A DNA stretch of 32,305 bases from Ruminococcaceae bacterium UBA1320 (GTDB lineage Bacteria > Bacillota > Clostridia > Oscillospirales > Ethanoligenentaceae). The notes under the pieces are model-generated. The model worked only from the letters and a program-made list of their open reading frames with translations, searched no databases and was not told where the DNA came from. The stretch covers positions 1 to 32,305 of the forward strand of contig DBTI01000174.1 of NCBI GenBank assembly GCA_002306975.1. The letters are read 5' to 3'. Position numbers and translations under genes: made by a program. This document shows positions 1 to 7,991 of the stretch, in pieces; the stretch's first letter is position 1; every line of letters begins with the position of its first letter.

Positions 1-66
1 ATGCTAAGAAAAGCACGCTTTATGTAGTTCAATTTTAACCCCCCCTGATATTATTATTTGGATGGT

Positions 67-93
67 GTCTCCACCGCCTCCGGCGGGAGAGAC
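67..93. other. Intergenic hairpin downstream of the histidine kinase gene
   Basis: GTCTC (67-71) pairs with GAGAC (89-93), and CCGCC (74-78) with GGCGG (82-86). There is no T-run on the far side in either direction, so it is not a standard rho-independent terminator. It is the only structure seen in the 151 bases beyond the kinase stop codon. It may mark the 3' end of the kinase mRNA, but this is inference. Confidence 0.4.
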
Positions 94-151
94 ATAAAAA
101 ACAATTTCTTTATTTGTTAAATCGCTATAGTGAAACGGTTGCAAATCTTCT

Positions 152-1642
152 CTATTTGCCGCATGCGGCAAGTTCCGCGGAAAACCGGACACCGGAAACG
201 GTGTTTGCGATTTTATAGCTGGCGCTATGCATATCAAGGATTCTTTTTACGATGTAAAGCCCAAGACCGTTGCTGCCTGCGTTTTTGCTTCGGGATTTAT
301 CGACGGTATAAAAAGCCTCAAATATACGGGGAAGATCCTCCTCGTTAATATGCGCTCCGGAATTTTCGACCTCCAAGTAGGCCAAACCATCTTTTTGGGT
401 AAGCTTTACCATCACTGCTTCACCTTCCGGCGAGTGGTTGACAGCGTTGTTTATAACATTTAAGAGCGCTTTTATAATCAGTTTTCGGTCAGCGTTAATC
501 ATTATGCCTTCGCCGATATCTTCGGTAATCTTAAGGTTGCGGCGCACGGTGATATCACGGTGTTTCGCCAGGCAAAGAAAAACTGTGTCACTTAGCGATA
601 TCCGTTGAATATCAAGCTTGAAGTTCGACGCCTCCATTTTTGAAATATCGAGAACCTCTTTAACAAGGCCTTCCATTTCCTCAGTTACGGAATAGGAGCG
701 ACGAAGATACTTTTCCCTGTCCTTATATACGCCTATGCCGCGGATCATTCCTTCAAGTTGCCCTTTTATTATGGTGAGCGGCGTTTTTAACTCGTGTGAC
801 ACCGAAGCCATAAAGTCACGGCGCTGCCGTTCAAACTCACGTTCTTTTTCTATGTCAAGTTCGAGCTTTCGGTTGCTTTCTTTCAAACTGTCCATTGAAT
901 TTTGAAGACTTGCCGCCATCGTGTTAAGGCTGTGCCCAAGTTCCCCAAGCTCATCAGAGCCAAGGGGATTGCACCTTGCGTCAAGGTTCATCTTTGCCAT
1001 CTCTCTCGCGGCACGGTTAAGATTTAAAAGCGGCTTTGCAATCAGCCGCGCATAAACAATTGCTCCGGCCAGAGAAATAATAAAAATTGCAATTAATATA
1101 AACGGTATAAGGCGGAACATTACAAGGGAAACCTCGCTTACCGGTTGGAGGGACGCATAGGCATGCAGATAGTAGGTGCTAGGGTCATCTTTAATTTTAA
1201 TAGGTTTCGCCAACTGATAGTTGAATTTTGATTCACTGTCGCTTGTGGATATCGTCAAACTTGTGGTAACTTCATTTGTATTTAATCCATTTGTATTATA
1301 TACAGTAGAAAAAACAGATTTTTGGTTTGAAAACAAAAGAACTCTATTTATATCATCATATTTGGTAACAAAGCTGTCGTTCTCATCAGCAATATAAAAA
1401 AGTATATTGTAGTTTTTAGTATAAGATAGAAGTGCGTCTCTAAGTGAAATTGAATCATAATTATTTAGTTTCTTTACTAATTCTGTAATATTACCGTTTA
1501 TCTCCTGCTTTTTATAATTGGTGTAGTAGCCAGGCAGAATAAAATAGATAGTAGCGTACACAAGCGCTGTCGCAACAAGCAGCAAAATGCTCGTAACGGC
1601 AAAAATTTTAAATGTGATACTTTTTTTAAAGTGAACTTTCAA
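152..1642 (-). CDS. Two-component sensor histidine kinase (HAMP, HisKA, HATPase)
   Basis: Membrane-bound sensor kinase of 496 residues. A transmembrane helix lies at about 13-36, an extracellular sensor region at about 37-172 and a second helix at about 176-199. These are followed by a HAMP linker (about 200-252), a coiled stretch and a HisKA domain with the phospho-accepting His283 in SVSHELKTPL. The ATPase domain shows an N box (NVINNAVNHS) and a G box (GSNGLGLYIVKRI). The extracellular region is large enough to bind a ligand, but I do not recognise its fold. The start overlaps the end of the upstream response regulator gene by 17 bases, so the pair is translationally coupled. The last codons include a 16-base perfect palindrome (156-171) just before the stop. 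The signal sensed is unknown. Confidence 0.93.
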   Translation of the reverse strand: MKVHFKKSITFKIFAVTSILLLVATALVYATIYFILPGYYTNYKKQEINGNITELVKKLNNYDSISLRDALLSYTKNYNILFYIADENDSFVTKYDDINRVLLFSNQKSVFSTVYNTNGLNTNEVTTSLTISTSDSESKFNYQLAKPIKIKDDPSTYYLHAYASLQPVSEVSLVMFRLIPFILIAIFIISLAGAIVYARLIAKPLLNLNRAAREMAKMNLDARCNPLGSDELGELGHSLNTMAASLQNSMDSLKESNRKLELDIEKEREFERQRRDFMASVSHELKTPLTIIKGQLEGMIRGIGVYKDREKYLRRSYSVTEEMEGLVKEVLDISKMEASNFKLDIQRISLSDTVFLCLAKHRDITVRRNLKITEDIGEGIMINADRKLIIKALLNVINNAVNHSPEGEAVMVKLTQKDGLAYLEVENSGAHINEEDLPRIFEAFYTVDKSRSKNAGSNGLGLYIVKRILDMHSASYKIANTVSGVRFSAELAACGK

Positions 1643-2294
1643 GCGTGTACCCTACTTTCCGAACGGTTTTGATATAGTCCACATCAAGCTTGTGCCTGAG
1701 ATTTTTTATGTGGGTATCAACAACCCGCGTATCGCCAAAATAATCATAGCCCCAAACTCTGTCTAAAATGGTGTCACGCGTTAGGACATGACCTTTGTTT
1801 TCAATCAGCAGCTCAAGCAATTCAAATTCCTTTATGGTCAGCTCTACCGGCCTGCCGGCAGTCTCGGCTTTAAAGGCGTTTTTATCCAATTTTATATTTT
1901 TGTATGTAATAATCTTACCATTAACATTTCCGGTCTCTGAACGTCTGAGCACCGCCTGCACTCTTTTTAGCAATATATCAAGTGAAAAGGGCTTTGTTAT
2001 GTAATCATCCGCCATAAGCTCAAAGCCTTTGAGCTGCTGCTGTTCATCATCAAGAGCGGTTAAAATGATAATGGGCACGGAAGAATCTTTCCTGATAAAT
2101 TCACAAACGGCGAACCCATCAATTTTGGGCAGGAGAACGTCAAGAAGAACAAGCCCGTAATCCCCCGAATTGAATTTTTCGATGCCTTCAAGACCGTCGC
2201 CCGCGGTTTCCACAGTATAGCCGGCGTCTTGAAGAAAGGCTTTTATGATTTCCTGTATATCTGTTTGGTCTTCGACTACCAGGACTTTTTTCAT
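1626..2294 (-). CDS. OmpR/PhoB-family response regulator
   Basis: DNA-binding response regulator of 222 residues. The receiver domain (about 1-118) has acidic residues in VVEDQ, phospho-acceptor Asp52 in LLDVLLPKIDG and the conserved Lys in ITKPFS. The C-terminal winged helix (about 125-222) has the typical RDTILDRVWGYDYFGDTRVVD recognition region (conserved residues RVWGYD). A GTG three codons upstream (2303) is in frame, but a GGGTGA ribosome binding site overlaps it and sits five bases before the ATG at 2294, so I choose 2294. It is first in a two-gene operon with the kinase at 152-1642 and is presumably phosphorylated by it. I found no clear promoter; an ATTATA at 2358-2363 (a TATAAT on the minus strand) lacks a good -35. 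Targets are unknown. Confidence 0.93.
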   Translation of the reverse strand: MKKVLVVEDQTDIQEIIKAFLQDAGYTVETAGDGLEGIEKFNSGDYGLVLLDVLLPKIDGFAVCEFIRKDSSVPIIILTALDDEQQQLKGFELMADDYITKPFSLDILLKRVQAVLRRSETGNVNGKIITYKNIKLDKNAFKAETAGRPVELTIKEFELLELLIENKGHVLTRDTILDRVWGYDYFGDTRVVDTHIKNLRHKLDVDYIKTVRKVGYTLESSL

Positions 2295-2401
2295 GATAAT
2301 CACCCAAATTTTATTATAAACTCGAATTATGTTTTTTGTGTGTTCTCTACCCTTGTATTATATAGTAAAAATTTATGATGTTAAATACTATATAAAAACC
2401 A

Positions 2402-2443
2402 AAAAGGCAGAAGCTCCCTAAAAAAGAGTAGTTCCTGCCTTTT
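2402..2443 (-). terminator. Rho-independent terminator of fbp
   Basis: AAAAGGCAG (2402-2410) is complementary to CTGCCTTTT (2435-2443). Read on the minus strand, the stem follows the fbp stop codon closely and is followed by a T-rich stretch, so it ends the fbp transcript before the two-component operon. Confidence 0.75.
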
Positions 2444-2453
2444 GCATGTAGCT

Positions 2454-4448
2454 TTAGTTTCTCGACATTCTGTTTTGTTCCTTGATTATGCCCTTGCGGT
2501 ATGCGGCGAGAAGCAGCTTCAAATCCTGAATCTGTTCCCGCAAATCTTTGCCGATATCGGTGTCGCTGACAAGCTTGCGGGTTTCTGCGCGTTCAAGCAC
2601 CTCGCTTGAGGATAGAATATCGGTTTCTTCTTTTATCGCGACTTCGGTGGATTTAAACGGCTCATGCGAGACGAGCATAAGCCCGAAGCAGTCGGAAATA
2701 AGTGTATAACCGGCAATGCCTGTCATTGGCTGATATGCCTTTGAAAAGCCGCCGTCGATGACGATCAGTTTCCCCTGCGCCTTTATCGGGCTTTCACCGT
2801 TTTTCTTTTCAACGGGAACATGGCCGTTTATAATGTGCGAGCTATTCGGGTCAAGACCGAATTCCTCAAGGATTCGGTTGCAGGTTTGCTCATCGTCGCG
2901 GTAGCTGTAATAGGGGTCGCGGGTTTCTTGATGGGTTTGCGGATCTTCTATAAAATAGCGCTCAAAGGTCGCCATTTTTTCTTTGCCGAACAGCGGCGAA
3001 TGCGGACCCGTCCACAGATACCATATCAAATCCGCGCTTTGCCTGTTGCCGTCCCCGTGAAAGAATGACTGACGCGCCTTTATTTCAAGAAAATCAAACA
3101 GCTCTTTGCCGGCAAGTTTCTTTTTCCCCAGTTTAACGGGGAAAAAGTTGCCCTCATTGTCAAGCGGAATGCAGCCGTGAAAAAGCAGATTTGAATTATA
3201 GGTAAGATAAAGGCTGCCGTTTGAAAAAAGAAATCTTATATGTTTTTGCAGCCTTTCGCTGTTTATAAATGAGAGCTTCAGTTTGCGTACAAGCTCTTTT
3301 TCCTCCGGCGTAAGCTTATACGGGTCCTTGGGGTCAATGGTCGGGAAATTTTTATCCAAAAGCTCATAGGTTTTGCCGCCGAGGGTTATCGTACCTTTTC
3401 TATAATCAATTTTATCAAGCAGCAGCCGCTCATTCATGCCGTATTCCGGGTGGCGCGTGATTACATCGTGTTCAAGTTTGAACTGAATAATCGAGATTGC
3501 CTTATGCATCAGTGAGATCAGTCTTATTTCCTTTGTGCTGTAGCTTTGGTCGCCGCAGAATTTTGGGACGAAGCAATCGCATCGATCGTCTTTATAAAAT
3601 TCCAGCGCAAAGGTTGCGAGCGGCAGCAGATTTATGCCATAGCCGTTTTCGAGCGTTTCAAGGTTGGCATACCTCGCCGAGATGCGCACAACGTTGGCAA
3701 TGCACACTTCAAGCCCGGTCGCCGCGCCGATCCACAGAATATCGTGGTTTCCCCACTGGATATCGGCAAGATGGTAGTTGACAAGCGTGTCCATGATTAT
3801 TTCCGCACCGGGGCCGCGGTCATAGATATCGCCGATTATATGCAGACGGTCAATGGCAAGGTGCTGTATCAGGTTAGACAACGCAATGATAAATTCCCGC
3901 GAGCGTCCGATATCTATGATTGAATTTATAATTTCACTGTAATATCTGCGTTTTTCGGGGCAATCCGCCTGTGTGTAAAGCAGCTCTTCAAGAATATACG
4001 TAAAATTCTGCGGCATGGCTTTACGCACCTTGGATCGTGTGTAATTCGAGGAAAAGCTTCCGCACACTTCCACCAGCCGATACAGTGTGATCTTATACCA
4101 GTCTTCAATGTTATTTTTGCTCGTGAGCAGCATGTCAAGTTTCTGCTCCGGGTAGTAGATGAGTGTCGCCAGTTCCTTTTTATCGCCTTGAGTAAGCGTG
4201 TTGCCGTAAAGTCTTTCTATTTCGCTTTTTACGACGCCCGACGCATTTTTCAGCACGTGCTGAAAAGGCTCGTATTCCCCGTGTATATCTGTCAGAAAAT
4301 GCTCCGTGCCTTTGGGAAGATTTAAAATGGCTTGCAAATTTATAATTTCGGTTGATACCTCATCGATTGTGGGGTATTGTTTCGACAGTTGCTTTAGATA
4401 TTTTATGTTTGATTCTGTTATCCTGCCCGTTAAGGTGTCAGGTTTCAT
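2454..4448 (-). CDS. fbp: Fructose-1,6-bisphosphatase, class III
   Basis: Hydrolyses fructose 1,6-bisphosphate to fructose 6-phosphate in gluconeogenesis. The 664-residue cytoplasmic protein has the length of the Firmicute class III enzyme. Metallophosphoesterase motifs are visible: FLTDIHGEYEPF, HIIGDIYDRGPG, WGNHDILWIGAA and IINGHVPVE, which supply the bimetal ligands. The reading frame is open to 4493, but the ATG at 4448 (MKPDTLTGRI) follows a strong GGGAGG site. The promoter at 4499-4527 would start transcription near 4492, which rules out the longer start. The gene is monocistronic with its own terminator at 2402-2443. Family members in Bacillus are controlled allosterically (phosphoenolpyruvate, AMP); nothing here tests that. 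Confidence 0.96.
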   Translation of the reverse strand: MKPDTLTGRITESNIKYLKQLSKQYPTIDEVSTEIINLQAILNLPKGTEHFLTDIHGEYEPFQHVLKNASGVVKSEIERLYGNTLTQGDKKELATLIYYPEQKLDMLLTSKNNIEDWYKITLYRLVEVCGSFSSNYTRSKVRKAMPQNFTYILEELLYTQADCPEKRRYYSEIINSIIDIGRSREFIIALSNLIQHLAIDRLHIIGDIYDRGPGAEIIMDTLVNYHLADIQWGNHDILWIGAATGLEVCIANVVRISARYANLETLENGYGINLLPLATFALEFYKDDRCDCFVPKFCGDQSYSTKEIRLISLMHKAISIIQFKLEHDVITRHPEYGMNERLLLDKIDYRKGTITLGGKTYELLDKNFPTIDPKDPYKLTPEEKELVRKLKLSFINSERLQKHIRFLFSNGSLYLTYNSNLLFHGCIPLDNEGNFFPVKLGKKKLAGKELFDFLEIKARQSFFHGDGNRQSADLIWYLWTGPHSPLFGKEKMATFERYFIEDPQTHQETRDPYYSYRDDEQTCNRILEEFGLDPNSSHIINGHVPVEKKNGESPIKAQGKLIVIDGGFSKAYQPMTGIAGYTLISDCFGLMLVSHEPFKSTEVAIKEETDILSSSEVLERAETRKLVSDTDIGKDLREQIQDLKLLLAAYRKGIIKEQNRMSRN

Positions 4449-4498
4449 ATATTCCTCCCGTAACCCGCGTATCGTTTTTTTGTTTCCAACCAAATTTT

Positions 4499-4527
4499 AT
4501 TATAGTTTCCATTAACGTATATGTCAA
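4499..4527 (-). promoter_or_regulatory. Consensus sigma-A promoter of fbp
   Basis: On the minus strand TTGACA (4527-4522) and TATAAT (4504-4499) are separated by exactly 17 bp; both hexamers are perfect. It lies about 50 bases upstream of the chosen fbp start, giving a leader of about 44 bases. Confidence 0.9.
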
Positions 4528-4562
4528 TAAATAGAAACATATTTTAATCTCTTAACCAACCA

Positions 4563-4750
4563 CCAGTTGCACTGGATGCAGTTCGCGAATTTGCCTTTTG
4601 TGATTGTTTAAGTGAGTGCGCGCGGCGGATTGTTGGTGTTTTCGCTAATGACCCGAGGTCATCAGCGTACAGTGAGAAAAATCCGCGTCATGCCCAACCC
4701 AAACTCATAACTGATTTGCGAATTGCTCCCCGCAGGGGCAATGCCAGTGG
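4563..4750. repeat. 188-bp MITE-like palindromic element bounded by two inverted copies of the dispersed hairpin repeat
   Basis: This fills most of the 334-base gap between fbp and the YitT gene. The left end (4563-4594) carries CCAGT-TGC-ACTGG followed by a core ending TTCGCGAA. The right end, on the minus strand (4742-4715), carries CCCC-TGC-GGGG followed by AGCAATTCGC. Between them are nested complementary segments: GCGGATT (4625-4631) with AATCCGC (4680-4686), and an 11-base pair at 4643-4653 / 4657-4667 with one mismatch and a 3-base loop. The whole unit can fold as one long imperfect hairpin. It has no coding capacity. Confidence 0.7.
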
Positions 4751-4755
4751 AAAAA

Positions 4756-4764
4756 TGGTATAAT
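4756..4764 (+). promoter_or_regulatory. Extended -10 promoter of the YitT-family gene
   Basis: TGGTATAAT (TG-N-TATAAT) lies about 65 bases upstream of the start codon. No good -35 is present at 17 bp, as is common for extended -10 promoters. It abuts the right end of the palindromic element. Confidence 0.6.
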
Positions 4765-4827
4765 AAGAGTATGAAATCAACGGGGTTATGCGGCCTGATT
4801 TTTACAGCCGCGGAAAGGGGATAGAAA

Positions 4828-5685
4828 ATGTCGGGGAAAACATCAAAAATGCGTTCAGTTACACTGAGAATAGTGCTTATTGTGGTTGGTGCAACGTTGT
4901 CGTCAATTGGTCTTGAAATTTTTCTTGTTCCTAACAATATTGTAGATGGCGGGATCGTCGGCATTTCGATGGTTACAAGCTATTTGTCACAGCTCCCTCT
5001 TGGGATTTTCACATTCGCTTTAAATATTCCGTTTCTCATTATCGGCTATAAGCAAATCGGAAAATCGTTTGTTCTTTCTACCGTGTTGGCGGTGGTCTGC
5101 CTCTCAATCGGTGTTTCGATTTTGCACCCTATTCCCGGTCTTACGCATGATATATTTCTGGCGGCGGTTTTCGGTGGTATTATCAACGGAATGGGTGTCG
5201 GTCTGATTATCCGCGCGGGCGGTTCGCTCGATGGCACAGAGATTGTGGCGATTATCCTTGATAAGAAAATTAGCTTTTCTATCGGCGAGATAGTCATGTT
5301 TTTTAACTTCTTCATTTTGGTTGGCGCTGGTTTTGTATATGGCTGGGATCGAGCGATGTATTCGCTGGTAACCTATTTTATCGCCTTTAAAGTTATTGAT
5401 ATCGTTGTTGAGGGCTTGGACGAATCAAAGGCGGTTACGGTTGTTTCGGACCAATATGAGCAGATAACCGAAGCTGTAACGGCAAGGCTCGGCAGAGGGG
5501 TTACACTGCTTAACGGTCAGGGCGGTTTTTCAAAAGCAGCGACAAATGTTATCTATGTAGTCGTATCAAGGCTCGAGCTGGCAAAGTTAAAATCAATCAT
5601 CCTCAATTTTGACCAAAACGCGCTCATAACGGTAGGAAACGTTGAAGTCGCCGGCAAGAAATACAAAAAGAAAGCGATTCACTAA
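4828..5685 (+). CDS. YitT-family membrane protein (YitT domain plus DUF2179)
   Basis: Integral membrane protein of 285 residues. The N-terminal two thirds hold about five hydrophobic helices of the YitT/DUF161 type, with the typical SIGLEIFLVPNNIVDGGIVG start region (key residues PNNIVDGG) and a conserved IIRAGGSLDGTEI segment. The C-terminal DUF2179 domain (about 195-280) contains GVTLLNGQGGFSK and ends with VAGKKYKKKA. The ATG follows an AGGGGA site. The family is common in Firmicutes, but its transport substrate is not established. The gene stands alone, followed by a palindromic element. Confidence 0.88.
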   Translation: MSGKTSKMRSVTLRIVLIVVGATLSSIGLEIFLVPNNIVDGGIVGISMVTSYLSQLPLGIFTFALNIPFLIIGYKQIGKSFVLSTVLAVVCLSIGVSILHPIPGLTHDIFLAAVFGGIINGMGVGLIIRAGGSLDGTEIVAIILDKKISFSIGEIVMFFNFFILVGAGFVYGWDRAMYSLVTYFIAFKVIDIVVEGLDESKAVTVVSDQYEQITEAVTARLGRGVTLLNGQGGFSKAATNVIYVVVSRLELAKLKSIILNFDQNALITVGNVEVAGKKYKKKAIH

Positions 5686-5730
5686 ACTGTACCACAGCTG
5701 AAAAAACGCGACATTAAGAAACATATTACG

Positions 5731-5836
5731 CTAATACGAATTCCAAATAAACTTATGACAAGAATTCGCGTAAAAACCGTAAACCATTGATTTTGACGCG
5801 AATTCTTTGGAAACTTTTAATTTGGAATTGGTATAG
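5731..5836. repeat. Long imperfect inverted repeat after the YitT-family gene
   Basis: Two arms of about 40 bases are imperfect reverse complements. The inner match is AGAATTCGCGT (5761-5771) with ACGCGAATTCT (5796-5806), perfect over 11 bases. The outer match is GAATTCCAAAT (5738-5748) with ATTTGGAATTG (5820-5830), 10 of 11. The loop is about 24 bases. It has no coding capacity and lies just upstream of another dispersed repeat copy and the response regulator gene. Confidence 0.7.
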
Positions 5837-5840
5837 AGCC

Positions 5841-5868
5841 AATTCGCGAATTGCTCTCCGCAGGAGCA
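5841..5868 (-). repeat. Dispersed hairpin repeat copy (CTCC-TGC-GGAG plus core)
   Basis: On the minus strand the stem CTCC-TGC-GGAG is followed by AGCAATTCGCGAA. The copy ends two bases before the AGGAGG ribosome binding site of the response regulator at 5881, so it lies in that gene's leader. Confidence 0.7.
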
Positions 5869-5880
5869 CAGGAGGAAAAT

Positions 5881-6579
5881 ATGGCTGAAAAAGAAAACCG
5901 AGATATATTGATCGTTGACGACGACGAGGAGCTGTCCGCCATAACGATGGATTTGCTGACGGATAACGGATATAGCGTTGAGCGCGGCTTTAACAGCGAA
6001 GGCGCTCTTAAAACACTGAATGAATATAATTTCAGGCTGCTTATACTTGACGTCAACCTGCCGGATATGACAGGGTTTGAGCTTTGCCAGAAAATCCGCC
6101 AGTCATCAAATATTCCGATTATCATAATAAGCGCGCGCACGAGCGACACAGACAGAATAACGGGCCTTGATATCGGCGGCGATGATTATATTCCAAAACC
6201 GTATTCACTCAAAGAGCTGCTGGCGAGGATTAACGCAAACCTCCGGCGCTCATATAACATGAAAATCGATAAAGAGTCAAAGCTGTTTTATTTTAAAAAC
6301 ATCTGCGTAGACTTTGAGGCGAGAAAGGTCACAAAAAACGGTGCACGGCTTGAACTTTCCGCAATGGAGTTTGAGCTGCTGAGCTATCTTATCAAACATA
6401 AAAATCAGGCGCTGCATAAAGAAAGAATCTTCAACGCGGTTTGGGGAGAATACAGCATCGGAGAGATCGGAACGCTTGCGGTACATATTCGCTGGCTGAG
6501 AGAAAAAATCGAAGATAATCCGTCAGACCCCAAGACTATTTTAACAATATGGGGCATTGGCTACAGATTTGAGGTGTGA
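5881..6579 (+). CDS. OmpR/PhoB-family response regulator, partner of the ABC-linked kinase
   Basis: Response regulator of 232 residues. The receiver domain has IVDDDEE, phospho-acceptor Asp57 in LILDVNLPDMTGF and Lys in IPKPYS. The C-terminal winged helix includes ERIFNAVWGEYSIGEIGTL and ends IWGIGYRFEV. The frame is open from 5851, but the ATG at 5881 follows a perfect AGGAGG (5870-5875) with five bases between, so I use it. The kinase gene begins six bases after the stop. An ABC transporter follows that, an arrangement typical of systems in which the regulator controls its transporter. Whether the inducer is an antimicrobial peptide is inference. Confidence 0.94.
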   Translation: MAEKENRDILIVDDDEELSAITMDLLTDNGYSVERGFNSEGALKTLNEYNFRLLILDVNLPDMTGFELCQKIRQSSNIPIIIISARTSDTDRITGLDIGGDDYIPKPYSLKELLARINANLRRSYNMKIDKESKLFYFKNICVDFEARKVTKNGARLELSAMEFELLSYLIKHKNQALHKERIFNAVWGEYSIGEIGTLAVHIRWLREKIEDNPSDPKTILTIWGIGYRFEV

Positions 6580-6585
6580 GCGGCA

Positions 6586-7779
6586 ATGAAAAGATATTTT
6601 CCCGCAATCGTTTGCTTTTGTTTGATTATAACCGCTGTTTTTGCTGTATTTTTATATGGGATAAACAGCGAGTTTGCTGCCGGAAAAGAGAAAAAAGATT
6701 TGGGCGGCGACATTGTTACGCTCAACCGCATCGCGCAGCTCTCCGAAAAAATCAAACAGGAGCCAAATAATTCGGAATACGCGCGGGAGCTGAAAGAGGA
6801 AATATCCTCGGTCAACATATCGGAGACAGTTGGCAAGCTTAATGATGAAAGTCTGCTCGCCAAGGTAAATTTTTTGATCCTGCTGTCGCTTGCTGTTTGC
6901 CTTTTGTTTGTGTTCGGATTTTTTGCATTTATCTATAAAAGAATGATAAAGCCGTTTGACAGATTGGTAAAATTCGCGGCAGGTGTGGCGGGCGGCGACT
7001 TTGATTTTCCGCTGGAGGTGGATCGTAAGAACACCTTCGGCGCTTTTTCATGGGCGTTTGATATGATGCGCAGCGAGTTAAAAGAAGCAAAGCAAAATGA
7101 AAAAGAGGCGTTGCAGGCAAAGAAAACGCTTGTCGCCACCATCTCACACGATATCAAAACGCCTGTCGCGTCAATAAGGGCATACGCCGAGGCAATAAAC
7201 AGCGGAATGGCGAATACGCCCGAAAGACAGCAAAGATACCTGAAGGTAATCATGGAAAAGGCGGACGAGGTCGCAAGGCTAACAGACGATCTGTTTCTGC
7301 ACGCGGTTTCAGATATGGACAAGCTGTCGATTGAGGTCGGTGAGTTTGACGCGCCCGCTTTAATGGGTGGGGTTTTGGAACCGTTTTTTGCGCAATACGG
7401 TGAAAAGATAAAAAAAATCAACGCTGTGCCGAACGTAAAAATCAGCACAGACCAAAGACGTATCTCGCAGGTCTTTGAAAACATCATCGCAAACGCTGTA
7501 AAATACGCGGAAGATTCCGATATACATATAAAATTTGATACAACCGACGGCTTTCTTGTTTGCGGCTTTGAGGATTTTGGCGGCGGCGTTCCGCCCGAAG
7601 ATATCCCATTCATCTTCGATAAATTTTACCGTGGAAAAAATTCTAAGGATAAAAAGGGCTCGGGGCTTGGGCTTTTTATTGTAAAATACATAGTTGAGAA
7701 AACGGGCGGTTCGGTTTCGCTTGAAAACACAGAAAAAGGACTTTTGATAAAAATCGGATTAAAAATTTGCGACATTTAA
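6586..7779 (+). CDS. Two-component sensor histidine kinase linked to an ABC transporter
   Basis: Sensor kinase of 397 residues. Transmembrane helices lie at about 7-25 and 94-117, enclosing an extracellular loop of about 68 residues rich in charged residues. HAMP is at about 118-168 and HisKA has His188 in ATISHDIKTPVASIRAYAEA (HDIKTP box). The ATPase domain has NIIANAVKYA, DFGGGV and GSGLGLFIVKYI. The loop is longer than in the intramembrane-sensing BceS kinases, so a direct BceS assignment is not supported. It is co-transcribed with the regulator at 5881-6579, whose last codons (GAGGTG) serve as its ribosome binding site. The transporter genes begin about 210 bases downstream, after inverted repeats. 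Confidence 0.93.
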   Translation: MKRYFPAIVCFCLIITAVFAVFLYGINSEFAAGKEKKDLGGDIVTLNRIAQLSEKIKQEPNNSEYARELKEEISSVNISETVGKLNDESLLAKVNFLILLSLAVCLLFVFGFFAFIYKRMIKPFDRLVKFAAGVAGGDFDFPLEVDRKNTFGAFSWAFDMMRSELKEAKQNEKEALQAKKTLVATISHDIKTPVASIRAYAEAINSGMANTPERQQRYLKVIMEKADEVARLTDDLFLHAVSDMDKLSIEVGEFDAPALMGGVLEPFFAQYGEKIKKINAVPNVKISTDQRRISQVFENIIANAVKYAEDSDIHIKFDTTDGFLVCGFEDFGGGVPPEDIPFIFDKFYRGKNSKDKKGSGLGLFIVKYIVEKTGGSVSLENTEKGLLIKIGLKICDI

Positions 7780-7823
7780 AGATTACTTAATAATTGCCGT
7801 GTTAAAATGAAGCATCACCGCAG

Positions 7824-7905
7824 GGTTTGACTTTGTCAAACCGCTATATACAGCTGAATAAATAATTAATATATGAGCAGTTGTATATAGGGTTCGGGCC
7901 AAACG
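7824..7905. repeat. Imperfect inverted repeat with arms of about 33 bases
   Basis: CTATATACAGCTG (7844-7856) matches the reverse complement of CAGTTGTATATAG (7878-7890) at 12 of 13 positions. The arms extend outward with GTTTG and AAACC matching a GGTT...CAAAC region to about 7905. The left arm has its own small hairpin, GGTTTGAC (7824-7831) with GTCAAACC (7835-7842). It lies between the kinase and the ABC genes. Confidence 0.6.
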
Positions 7906-7921
7906 CCAAAGCGCGTGTAAT

Positions 7922-7970
7922 ATAGATAACACAATAGCTTTACGCTAAGGATAGCTATTGTGTTATCTAT
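7922..7970. repeat. Perfect 18-bp inverted repeat just upstream of the ABC transporter genes
   Basis: ATAGATAACACAATAGCT (7922-7939) is the exact reverse complement of 7953-7970, with a 13-base spacer. No T-run follows on the plus strand. The right arm ends two bases before the AAAGAGGAG ribosome binding region of the ATPase gene, so the structure could affect translation or act as a regulator site. Confidence 0.8.
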
Positions 7971-7991
7971 AAAAAGAGGAGACTGCAACAG

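Noticed and set aside
156..171. Palindrome at the end of the first kinase gene as a dispersed repeat copy
   Set aside because: It is a perfect 16-base palindrome at a gene 3' end, but lacks the TGC triloop arrangement and the downstream core.
7810..7830. Another copy of the dispersed hairpin repeat after the second kinase gene
   Set aside because: It has TGC-GGTGA, but only a three-pair stem and no recognisable TCGCGAA core.
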